Assembly (NCBI GenBank): GCA_029287755.1
Contig: JARFQM010000410.1
Location: forward strand, 1-16,341
Length of the DNA: 16,341 nucleotides
Reading direction: 5' to 3'
Origin: Desulfofustis sp.
GTDB lineage: Bacteria; Desulfobacterota; Desulfobulbia; Desulfobulbales; Desulfocapsaceae
Within the stretch, counting starts at the first letter, position 1. Every line of letters begins with the position of its first letter. This document shows, piece by piece, positions 1-7,098 of this stretch. The notes beneath the pieces are model-generated. The model was not told the origin of the DNA. It made no database searches and worked only from the letters and a program-made list of their open reading frames with translations. A program made the position numbers and the translations under genes.

Positions 1-1407
1 GTCCGACTCACTCAGTACCCGTCCCAGCGGGTCGATAAAGCCGGATATCCCGGTATTGGCCGAACGTACCAGCGATCTTCTGGTCTCGACGCTGCGGTAG
101 ACGGTCATTGCCCAGCTCTGGTGCGGGGCACTCGATTTACCATACCAGGCGTCATTGGTCAAATTGACCAGCATATTGGCGCCTGATTCGACCCAGGCCC
201 TGCCCAGGTCGGGAAAAATCGACTCGAAACAGATCAGGACGCCGGCCCTGACCGGCCCCGCCTTGAGCGGCTCACCCACGATTCCCGGAGTGAAGTCGCC
301 GGCCGCTTCGACGAGGGGTGCCAGGAAGGGCAGATATTTTTTCAGCGGTACATACTCTCCGTAGGGCACCAGGTGGCTCTTGAAATAGCCGAAGTCAAAC
401 CCTGCCCCGGGCTTCATCAGCAGCGCCCCGTTAAAATAGCGGACCAGCCGCTCGCCGCCGTTCTGCTCGACTTCGAACCAGGGAGCGCCGCTGAGCAGCA
501 CGGTGGTGCGGGAATCGACGAAGTCGCTGACCGGCTTGAGCAAATCGTCTCTGCGCGGATAAAACGGCAGGGCCGTCTCCGGCCAGACGATCAGCACCGG
601 CTCGCGCTCAGCACTCAGACTGTCACTGAGCCGTACATAGTCCTTGACGGTGCGCAAGCGCTCCTCGGGTGACCACTTCCTGGTCTGCTCGACATTGCCC
701 TGGGCGACCCCCACCACAGCATCTGGTGCCTTGTCGACAAGCGTCTCGACGGTCTGCCAGCGGTCCACGGAGTACCACGCGCTCAATGCACCAAGACAGG
801 CCAGCACGACCACTCCGGCAACCCGGTCCTTGGCCCGGTAGCTGCGGTGGAGCAAAGCAAAGATGGTGGCGTTGAGCAGGACGATAAGGAAGGTATGCCC
901 ATGGTGGCCGACGAGGTCAGCCAGCTGCAGCAGCCGGGGCTGGGCCCAGAGACCGTAGCCGATGTCCATCCAGGGAAAGCCGCTTATCAGCCAGGAGCGC
1001 AGCCAGTCAAGCCCAACCCAGAGGGCAGCGGCGGCGACCGGCATGATCAGCCGCAGGCCACCGCTGTGGATGAGGTAAAAACCGGCGGCAAACAGGGCCA
1101 GATAGCTGCTCATATACATCACCAGCAGCAGCAGGGCCGGCACCGCCAGGTACCAGCTCAGCCCGCCGTACTGCTGCAGCACCGGCACAATCCAGTAGAG
1201 CTGCAGGAGATAGAAGAGAACGCCGCTTATGAAGCCGTAGACCAATGACTTTGCTGCGGAGGGCGCTGCGCCCAGCAGCCCCAAAAGAGGAACCAGGCAG
1301 AAGCTCAGCAGTGGCCAGAAGGAAAAATTTCCCGGCAGCGCAAGCCAGGTGAGCAGCACCGAACTGATCAGCAGGCCGCCCCTTATCGGGACCGATTGAT
1401 TCTCCAT
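1..1407 (-). CDS. lnt: Apolipoprotein N-acyltransferase (Lnt), 3' end cut by window edge
   Basis: Inner-membrane enzyme that adds the third acyl chain to the N-terminal cysteine of lipoproteins, the last step of lipoprotein maturation. I translated the minus strand by hand from ATG at 1407-1405 (MENQSVPIRGGLL); 469 codons are open to the edge. The N-terminal half is a series of hydrophobic helices, followed by a carbon-nitrogen hydrolase domain. The expected catalytic triad is visible: Glu277 in VWPETALPFY, Lys343 in FKSHLVPYGEYVP, and Cys393 in GVLICFESIF. A NDAWYGKSSAPHQ segment typical of Lnt follows the cysteine. E. coli Lnt is about 512 residues, so probably only the last periplasmic stretch and C-terminal membrane helix lie outside. 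The start overlaps the stop of the upstream CBS-domain gene by one base (TGATG), which suggests translational coupling. The corC(ybeX)-lnt order is the same as in E. coli. Identification is secure. Confidence 0.95.
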   Translation of the reverse strand, partial: MENQSVPIRGGLLISSVLLTWLALPGNFSFWPLLSFCLVPLLGLLGAAPSAAKSLVYGFISGVLFYLLQLYWIVPVLQQYGGLSWYLAVPALLLLVMYMSSYLALFAAGFYLIHSGGLRLIMPVAAAALWVGLDWLRSWLISGFPWMDIGYGLWAQPRLLQLADLVGHHGHTFLIVLLNATIFALLHRSYRAKDRVAGVVVLACLGALSAWYSVDRWQTVETLVDKAPDAVVGVAQGNVEQTRKWSPEERLRTVKDYVRLSDSLSAEREPVLIVWPETALPFYPRRDDLLKPVSDFVDSRTTVLLSGAPWFEVEQNGGERLVRYFNGALLMKPGAGFDFGYFKSHLVPYGEYVPLKKYLPFLAPLVEAAGDFTPGIVGEPLKAGPVRAGVLICFESIFPDLGRAWVESGANMLVNLTNDAWYGKSSAPHQSWAMTVYRSVETRRSLVRSANTGISGFIDPLGRVLSESD

Positions 1408-2321
1408 CAGCCGCCGGCGTGCTCGTCAAGCCTGATTATCTTGACTTTCTTGATTCTTCTGCGGCCAGCGGTGTGCACAATCAGACGGATATCCCCCACC
1501 TGTACGGTATCCCCCTCGACTCCGATGCGGCCCAGAAGATGAATGATCAGGCCGCCGATCGATTCAAAGGGACCTTCCGGTAAGTTAATATCGAGACGCT
1601 GTTCGACATCCTCGATATCGACCCGAGCCTTGACCAGCATGGTCGATTCATCGATTTTCTCGAAATCATCGTCGTCCACGTCATACTCGTCGTCGATCTC
1701 ACCCACGATCTCCTCGAGAATGTCTTCCAGGGTGACCAGCCCGCGCACCGCGCCAAACTCGTCCATGACCACCGACATATGAATCTTGTTTTTCTGAAAC
1801 TCCCTGAGCAGGTCGACGATGGGCTTGTCTTCCGATACCAGATAGGGCTGATTGAGATAAGCCTCGATGTCGCCCTCGCACTGGGTCTCGCCGGCACAGA
1901 GCCGAAGCAGATCCTTGGCATGCAGGATGCCGATTATGCGGTCGGTGTTGTCCCGATAGATGGGTATCCGGGTGTAGCCTTCCTCGATAACCGCCTCGAT
2001 GATCTCAGCGACCGGGGCGCTGACATCGAAACTGACGATTTCGGCGGCAGGAGTCATTATTTCAGCCGCCAGAGTATCGCGAAAATCGAAGATGGAGGAG
2101 ATCATCTGCTCCTCCATGCTGCTGATCAGGCCTTGCTCCTCGCCTTCTTCGAGCAGTTCCTGGATCTCGTGCTCCAGCGCTTCAGTGGTATCCGGCGGGC
2201 GCCCAAAGGGGATGAGCTCACGCAGTCGTTTTAACAGAGATCCCTTGTCAGCATCCGGAGACGCCGGGAGTTCACTTTTGTCGTTGGGCATTTGTCGAAT
2301 AAGGTACAGGGCCCGGGTCAT
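1407..2321 (-). CDS. corC: CorC/HlyC-type CBS-domain protein (YbeX family)
   Basis: 304-residue soluble protein. An acidic N-terminal region is followed by a CBS pair (about residues 86-205, with EIMTPAAEIVSFDV near 87-100 and VVMDEFGAVRGLVTLEDILEEI near 184-205), then an acidic linker (DDEYDVDDDD, 210-219) and a CorC_HlyC transporter-associated domain (about 220-300). It has no membrane segments and so matches the short CorC/YbeX type, not the long DUF21-containing form. In E. coli this family is linked to Mg2+/Co2+ efflux and more recently to ribosome function; which role applies here cannot be told from sequence. The first ATG (2321) has no good Shine-Dalgarno; a second in-frame ATG at 2291 would give a protein 10 residues shorter and is nearly as plausible. 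It is cotranscribed with lnt downstream. Confidence 0.9.
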   Translation of the reverse strand: MTRALYLIRQMPNDKSELPASPDADKGSLLKRLRELIPFGRPPDTTEALEHEIQELLEEGEEQGLISSMEEQMISSIFDFRDTLAAEIMTPAAEIVSFDVSAPVAEIIEAVIEEGYTRIPIYRDNTDRIIGILHAKDLLRLCAGETQCEGDIEAYLNQPYLVSEDKPIVDLLREFQKNKIHMSVVMDEFGAVRGLVTLEDILEEIVGEIDDEYDVDDDDFEKIDESTMLVKARVDIEDVEQRLDINLPEGPFESIGGLIIHLLGRIGVEGDTVQVGDIRLIVHTAGRRRIKKVKIIRLDEHAGG

Positions 2322-2360
2322 GGGAAATTGCGGTTGTCGATCACACGGTGATCTGTCAAA

Positions 2361-2389
2361 TCTCTAGGAATCTTTTGGTTGAAAGTCAA
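2361..2389 (-). promoter_or_regulatory. Candidate sigma-70-type promoter for corC-lnt
   Basis: On the minus strand TTGACT (2389-2384) is followed after 17 bases by TAGAGA (2366-2361). The -35 is close to consensus and the -10 is weak (3 of 6). It lies 40 bases upstream of the first corC ATG, in the only non-coding space available. This is pattern matching only. Confidence 0.35.
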
Positions 2390-2411
2390 GGACAAAGCGA
2401 TATACGGCAGT

Positions 2412-2443
2412 GGCGGGTGAACCAATTCCTGGCCCGCCTTTTT
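2412..2443 (+). terminator. Hairpin followed by a T-run, plus strand, upstream of accC
   Basis: GGCGGG (2412-2417) pairs perfectly with CCCGCC (2433-2438) around a 15-base loop and is followed directly by TTTTT (2439-2443), the form of an intrinsic terminator reading rightwards. No plus-strand gene lies before it within the window, so it is not an ordinary gene-end terminator. It could block antisense transcripts coming out of the corC-lnt region, or act as an attenuator if an acc promoter lies further upstream. The opposite strand has no T-run. Confidence 0.4.
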
Positions 2444-2475
2444 CAGATTCGGCCGGCTGTCAGGTTTATTTCACT

Positions 2476-2503
2476 TTGATTTATTCGTCAAGCCTACTAT
2501 ATT
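2476..2503 (+). promoter_or_regulatory. Candidate sigma-70-type promoter for the acc operon
   Basis: TTGATT (2476-2481), a 16-base spacer, then TATATT (2498-2503), in an AT-rich stretch about 93 bases before the accC start. A weaker alternative is TTGACC (2511-2516) with TATCGG (2535-2540) at 18 bases. The first is downstream of the 2412-2443 hairpin, so a transcript from it would not pass through that hairpin. Confidence 0.4.
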
Positions 2504-2583
2504 AGAAAGATTGACCACCGTATATAGAGCAGCATATCGGATAATATCAACTGGCATCACAGTTACAACTGCGTTCAATCGCC

Positions 2584-2590
2584 AAGAGGA
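2584..2590 (+). promoter_or_regulatory. Ribosome binding site fixing the GTG start of accC
   Basis: AAGAGGA at 2584-2590 sits five bases before GTG (2596). An overlapping ATG at 2594 is out of frame, so GTG is the initiator that yields the conserved N-terminus (KVLIANRGEIA). Confidence 0.7.
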
Positions 2591-2595
2591 TTAAT

Positions 2596-3999
2596 GTGGA
2601 AGGAAAGGTGCTCATCGCCAATCGCGGCGAAATAGCCATCCGCATCATGAATAGTTGCCGGGACCTGGGTCTTGACTGGGTTGTCGTCTATACAGAGGCC
2701 GACAGCGATTCCGAGCACGTCAGGTTGAATCGATCCGAGGGGCCTGACCAGAACGCCTGGAAAATCACCAGCTATACCGATCCCAACGATATCTTCGCGG
2801 TGGCCGATCACAGCGGCTGCACGGCGATCCATCCGGGATACGGCTTTTTTTCCGAGGATTACCGGTTTGCCCGTCGGGCGGCCACCCGCAACCGCCCCCT
2901 GACCTTCATCGGCCCGAACTGGAAAGTTATACGTGACCTGGGCGACAAGATCAATACCAAGCGGGTCGCCAACAAACTCAACATCCCCACCATCCCGGGC
3001 ACTGACTCACCTATCTACAACGAGATGGAAGCCGAGGATATCGCCTATTCCCTCCTGGAAAATCAGCGCATCCTGGGCATCGAAAACCCCTCCGTACTGG
3101 TCAAGGCGGCGGCCGGCGGCGGCGGCATGGGTATCGAGGAAGTGACCGAGATCGAGAAGTTCAGACGTATCTACCGGCAACTGCAGAATTATGCCAAGCG
3201 TCAGTTCGGCGACGGCGGCGTGCTCATCGAGCAGTGTCTGCGGGACTACAATCACCTTGAGGTGCAGCTGGTTTGTTCCCGTTACAGTGAACGGATCCAC
3301 TTCAGTTCCCGTAACTGTACCATTCAGTCAACCGGCAGACAGAAGCGGGTTGAAGCCGCACCGGGCTTTCACAGCTCCTGTTTTTCCTACGGCTTCGATG
3401 AACAGAAGGTGCTCAGCCAGATAGTGGATTACTCTCTGAAACTTGCCGCATACGTCAATTACGATAATGTCGGGACCTGGGAATGGATCGTCGACCGCAG
3501 CGGACAGCCCTACCTGCTCGAGGTGAATACCAGGATTCAGGTCGAAAACGACATCTCCGCCCGGATCAGCTATCTGAACGATCAGCAGCCTAACCTGATT
3601 CGCGAACAGATCCGGCTGGCGCTGGGCGAGCGGGCCGGCTACAAGCAGGCTGACATCACCTTCCGGGGTGCGGCCATCGAGCTGCGCATCGTCGCCGAGG
3701 ATACCAAACGGGGATTTGCGCCCTGGATCGGCACCATCACCGAGTTCAGCTTCCCCTCTCATGACTGGTCAGCAGTTTACTCCCATGTGCCCTCCAATCG
3801 TGACTACACGATTCCCAGCGATTTCGATCCCAACCTGGCCCTGGCCCTGGTCTGGGCCGACACCATGGACGAGGCCAAGCAGCGGGCGGCGCAATTTATC
3901 GATGAATCGAGAATCCGCGGTACTGATTCCAGCGGCGGGCCTATCATTACCAACCTCGCCTACCTCAAAGACAATCTCGATCGTCTTCTGACGTTCTGA
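2596..3999 (+). CDS. accC: Biotin carboxylase subunit of acetyl-CoA carboxylase, divergent
   Basis: 467-residue ATP-grasp enzyme that should carboxylate biotin on a carrier protein using ATP and bicarbonate, the first half-reaction of acetyl-CoA carboxylase. The N-terminal biotin-carboxylase domain begins KVLIANRGEIAIRI and contains AIHPGYGFFSED (77-88). The ATP-grasp region holds Lys118 (LGDK), Lys170 and a glycine loop GGGGMG (174-179). His220, Glu222 and Lys250 align with known active-site positions. EVNTRIQVEN (309-318) and Arg364 in ELRIVAED complete the site. Departures from the E. coli type, aligned from memory: Met178 where the loop has Arg, Asn318 where the motif ends in His, and one extra residue in the CTIQSTGRQK segment. 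It starts with GTG. It is 17 bases upstream of the fused carboxyltransferase gene, and no biotinyl domain (AMKM-like motif) is seen in either protein. Pyruvate or propionyl-CoA carboxylase is less likely given the AccA/AccD-type partner. Confidence 0.88.
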   Translation: MEGKVLIANRGEIAIRIMNSCRDLGLDWVVVYTEADSDSEHVRLNRSEGPDQNAWKITSYTDPNDIFAVADHSGCTAIHPGYGFFSEDYRFARRAATRNRPLTFIGPNWKVIRDLGDKINTKRVANKLNIPTIPGTDSPIYNEMEAEDIAYSLLENQRILGIENPSVLVKAAAGGGGMGIEEVTEIEKFRRIYRQLQNYAKRQFGDGGVLIEQCLRDYNHLEVQLVCSRYSERIHFSSRNCTIQSTGRQKRVEAAPGFHSSCFSYGFDEQKVLSQIVDYSLKLAAYVNYDNVGTWEWIVDRSGQPYLLEVNTRIQVENDISARISYLNDQQPNLIREQIRLALGERAGYKQADITFRGAAIELRIVAEDTKRGFAPWIGTITEFSFPSHDWSAVYSHVPSNRDYTIPSDFDPNLALALVWADTMDEAKQRAAQFIDESRIRGTDSSGGPIITNLAYLKDNLDRLLTF

Positions 4000-4016
4000 T
4001 CTTATAGTGTCGTTTT

Positions 4017-6287
4017 ATGAATGAACAGCTCAAACAGCTTCAGAACATTGAAGAGCGGATCAACTACCTGATCCAGATCAAGGATTACTCCAACTGGGGC
4101 AACCTTGAGGGCTTCAAGAATACCTGTGAACAGCTCAAAAAGACAATCTACGATTTCAGCGAGGAAGGGATTGCCACTGAAATCCGCAAGCTCAACGAAT
4201 CCATCTGTTTCCTGGAAGAACGCGCCGAGGAGCAGCTTACCCCGATGGAACGGGTGCGCATCGTCCGCTCCGTGCAGCGCTTCAGCCTCAAGGACATCCT
4301 CGAAAACGTCTACGACGACTACACCGAGCTCGGCGGCGAGGAAGACGCCAATATCGACCCGGCGATGATCTGCGCCAAGGCGACCCTGACCAGGAGGGGC
4401 AAGAAGAAGACCCACACGGTAAGTGTCATGGTCATTGGCCAGGAATGTGGTCACGGCGAGGAATTCCGCAACGGCGGCTCGTGCCGGCCCGAAGGCAACG
4501 AAAAAGCCGAGCGCTACATGAAAGTCGCCGAAACCGAACGCATTCCCATTCACTTCTATGTGTTTACCCCCGGCTCATACCCGGTCGAGGAATACCCCGG
4601 TGCCGCCCAGCAGATTGCCAGAAACATTTACACCATGACCAAACTGCGGGTGCCAACCGTCTCCTTCATTTCCGAAGGCGGATCGGGCGGGGCCGAGGCG
4701 ATCGGACTCTCCGACTACCGCTTGATGGCCAGCCACGGCTACTATTCGGTCATTTCCCCCGAAGGCGCCGCCGCCATCGAGGGCAGGATCGGTGAAGGCA
4801 ACAAAGTACCCCGCGAACTGGTCGAAGTCTGTGCCGATCGGCTGCGGCTGACGGCCCTGGACAATCTCAACCACGGCATCATCGACCGGATTATCAAGGA
4901 ACCGCCTCTGGGCGCCAGAAGGGATGATTTTGCCTTCTTCGCCAAGCTGCGTTCGGAGATGGTCAACGCCACCGACCGGGTGGTGCTCTCGGCCAAGAGT
5001 TTTCAGTCTTTCCGCACCTGGGAGCTGAGCAGGAAGAAGGCCAGGGCCGAAAACAAGGAACTCGATGTGGAAATCTCCTGGGACCTCTCCAAGGATGAAA
5101 TCACCCGGCTGCTCAAACAGCGTTCGGAAAAATATCTTGCCATGGCGTCGCACGGCTATCAGGGTCAGCCTGAAACCCAGGAGAGCATGCTTCGCCAGGT
5201 CCGCACCCAGAGCGAGCAGCTCTACTATACCCTGCGCTACGACATCTTGAAAAATCAGAAGCGGCAGCTCGAGAAAATGCTCAGCGACGTGTCCGGCGAA
5301 GGTTCGGTGATGATGAAACGGGTCAGCGAACCGCTACTGTCGGTCCTCAATTTTCTCAGCGGCACCAGGAAGAAGGAGCCCACCAGACTGATCACCTATG
5401 CCGGCAACGGGCAGAACGGCAGTCAGCAACGGCAGGATCCCCTGGAGATTACCGACACCTACACCAGCCCGCTGGCCAACGAGGACAAGGCGGTGTCCTG
5501 TCCCAATGCCGACGTGCACGGCTGCAAGGATCTCTGGGTGCCCGATCTCTACGGTGAATTCGCCGGTGTCTGTGAGACCTGCGGACATCATTTCCCACTG
5601 GAATATCAGTGGTATCTGGAAAATGTCTTCGATCCCGGTTCGATCCGCTTTTTCAACACCCACCTCACAGCCCAGAACCCCCTGGGCTACACCGGCTTCA
5701 ACAAGCGGCTCGAGGCGGCCATGGAAAAGACCGGCCGGCGCAGCTCCAACATGACCTTTACCGCGGCCGTGGATACCATCGAAATCGTTGCGTCAGTTCT
5801 CTATTCCGACTTCAGGAACGGCACCTTCGGCTCCGCCGAAGGTGAAAAATTCGTTCACGCCTGCAAGCTGGCCCAGAGAAAACGGCGGCCGCTGCTCGCC
5901 TATGTGCACACCACCGGCGGCATAAGGATTCAGGAAGGCACCCTCGGGGTGATTCAGATGCCCAAGTGCACCATGGCCGTGCGCGAATATATCGATTCGG
6001 GTGGACTTTATATCGTTGTCTATGACAACAATTCCTACGCTGGACCGGTCGCCTCATTCCTGGGCTGTTCACCCTACCAGTTTGCCATCCGCAGCGCCCG
6101 AATCGGCTTTGCCGGACCGCGGGTGATCAGGGAAACCACCGGCATCGACATTCCCCCCAACTACCATTCGGCCCGCAACGCGCTGAGGCGGGGACATGTC
6201 CAGGGAATCTGGGACCGCAGGGACTTTAGGAGAAATCTTCACAAGGCGCTGCTCACCATGGGCGGCCCCAACCTCTACTACCACTGA
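4017..6287 (+). CDS. accAD: Fused acetyl-CoA carboxylase carboxyltransferase (AccA domain then AccD domain)
   Basis: 756-residue cytoplasmic protein that should transfer the carboxyl group from carboxybiotin to acetyl-CoA to make malonyl-CoA. Residues 1-80 are helical, like the AccA N-terminus. The alpha-type crotonase fold follows, with SEGGSGGAEAIG (219-230) and YSVISPEGAAAI. Residues about 340-490 form a charged, helix-rich linker not found in the separate subunits. From about 490 the protein is AccD-like: a zinc finger made by Cys495, Cys503, Cys519 and Cys522, then the beta fold ending in IGFAGPRVI (696-704). The second half of the finger matches AccD spacing (15 residues, then CxxC), but the first pair is C-x7-C instead of CxxC. 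In the usual bacterial arrangement AccA and AccD are separate; here one chain carries both in A-D order, as annotated in some Desulfobacterota. No strong Shine-Dalgarno precedes the ATG, so it may be coupled to accC. No biotinyl domain is present. Confidence 0.9.
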   Translation: MNEQLKQLQNIEERINYLIQIKDYSNWGNLEGFKNTCEQLKKTIYDFSEEGIATEIRKLNESICFLEERAEEQLTPMERVRIVRSVQRFSLKDILENVYDDYTELGGEEDANIDPAMICAKATLTRRGKKKTHTVSVMVIGQECGHGEEFRNGGSCRPEGNEKAERYMKVAETERIPIHFYVFTPGSYPVEEYPGAAQQIARNIYTMTKLRVPTVSFISEGGSGGAEAIGLSDYRLMASHGYYSVISPEGAAAIEGRIGEGNKVPRELVEVCADRLRLTALDNLNHGIIDRIIKEPPLGARRDDFAFFAKLRSEMVNATDRVVLSAKSFQSFRTWELSRKKARAENKELDVEISWDLSKDEITRLLKQRSEKYLAMASHGYQGQPETQESMLRQVRTQSEQLYYTLRYDILKNQKRQLEKMLSDVSGEGSVMMKRVSEPLLSVLNFLSGTRKKEPTRLITYAGNGQNGSQQRQDPLEITDTYTSPLANEDKAVSCPNADVHGCKDLWVPDLYGEFAGVCETCGHHFPLEYQWYLENVFDPGSIRFFNTHLTAQNPLGYTGFNKRLEAAMEKTGRRSSNMTFTAAVDTIEIVASVLYSDFRNGTFGSAEGEKFVHACKLAQRKRRPLLAYVHTTGGIRIQEGTLGVIQMPKCTMAVREYIDSGGLYIVVYDNNSYAGPVASFLGCSPYQFAIRSARIGFAGPRVIRETTGIDIPPNYHSARNALRRGHVQGIWDRRDFRRNLHKALLTMGGPNLYYH

Positions 6288-6300
6288 AAAAAGCGAGAAA

Positions 6301-6358
6301 ACGGGGACACAATACCTATCGTGTCCCTGGAGGGACACGATAGGTATTGTGTCCCCGT
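6301..6358. repeat. Perfect 27-bp palindromic repeat (REP-like), copy 1
   Basis: Two perfect 27-base arms (6301-6327 and 6332-6358) around a TGGA loop; each arm begins from the outside ACGGGGACACAATACCTATC. It lies 13 bases after the accAD stop and covers the 3' end of the converging nucleotidyltransferase gene. It shares its outer arm with copy 2 at 8776-8831. The form is that of dispersed REP/BIME-type elements mobilised by IS200-like (RAYT) transposases, which often carry GGGGACAC tips; that assignment is inference, and no transposase is present. As a strong hairpin between convergent genes it may also end transcription from both sides. Confidence 0.9.
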
Positions 6359-7098
6359 AATTGCTGGTCGGCCTGCTCATAGGTCTCGATCGAGCCGATG
6401 TCGAGCCGCCGCTCCGCCAGTTGAAAGCCTTTTACCAGGCTGGTGCGACAGAGAAAATCGATGAAATAACCCGGCGCATCATGATTGGCCGAGCTCTCAA
6501 GAAAGCGCTCGAGCTCGCCCCAGACCGACGGCTGGAAAAAATAGAGCGGCGGGCAAACCCAGTGCGAGGGTGGTTCGCCGGGCTTTTCGTGCAGGCGCAG
6601 CAGCTGTTCTTCGGCGCCGAATTCCAGCACCCCCGAACGCTGCAGATTTTCCAATCTGTCTTCAACCAGGGCCACGACCCGGTGTTCACTCCCCTGCAGA
6701 AATCTTCTCCACAGCGGGGCCAGGGCAAACTGGTAGATATTGTCACCCCCGGAAACCATAATTTTGTCAGGCGAACCGATAAATTTCAGGGCCAGAGCCA
6801 GATCTCCGGCAGCCCCGAGACGCTCCTCATTGTGCGTCGCACCGTCGTCGTAAATCTCGATGGCCAGCGATCCGAAGGAACCCCGCTCAAGATGCTCGGT
6901 CCGCCAGCGCTCGAAATGACCAGCGAACCTGGCGTTGCTCACCAGGTGGACAGCACTGATCCCGGCACACCCGGCCACCTGCTCCAGCAGGTAATCGAGC
7001 ACAGGCCGGCCGGCCACCGGCAGCAGCGGTTTGGGGAAATCCTTGGTCAACGGGTACATGCGGGTGGCGAATCCGGCACAGAGAAGCACCGCGTTCAT
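6316..7098 (-). CDS. Sugar-1-phosphate nucleotidyltransferase with a repeat-derived C-terminus
   Basis: 260-residue NTP-transferase (Rossmann-like) protein. The N-terminus has the nucleotide-binding signature: LCAGFATRM (6-14) with Arg13, then FPKPLLPVAGRP (21-32) with Lys23. SGGDN (116-120) holds the expected metal-binding Asp119. Such enzymes join NTP and a sugar-1-phosphate to make an NDP-sugar and pyrophosphate; the substrate cannot be read from the motifs. Its start overlaps the stop of the upstream GHMP kinase by ATGA, so the two are very likely translated together, and the kinase product would be the natural substrate. The last 13 codons (248-260) and the TAG stop lie inside the palindromic repeat at 6301-6358, so the original C-terminus appears to have been replaced. 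A catalytic core remains, so I treat it as a gene, not a pseudogene. Specific family (GlmU-N, RmlA or USP-like) is undecided. Confidence 0.85.
   Translation of the reverse strand: MNAVLLCAGFATRMYPLTKDFPKPLLPVAGRPVLDYLLEQVAGCAGISAVHLVSNARFAGHFERWRTEHLERGSFGSLAIEIYDDGATHNEERLGAAGDLALALKFIGSPDKIMVSGGDNIYQFALAPLWRRFLQGSEHRVVALVEDRLENLQRSGVLEFGAEEQLLRLHEKPGEPPSHWVCPPLYFFQPSVWGELERFLESSANHDAPGYFIDFLCRTSLVKGFQLAERRLDIGSIETYEQADQQLRGHNTYRVPPGTR

Noticed and set aside
1007..1429. Minus-strand open frame of 140 codons over the 5' end of lnt
   Set aside because: It is in another frame than lnt, which shows a continuous hydrophobic Lnt N-terminus from ATG 1407; the product has no recognisable features.
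6301..6358. CRISPR repeat or attachment site
   Set aside because: There are only two copies 2.4 kb apart, each a self-contained hairpin with genes between; no spacer array, cas gene or integrase is present.
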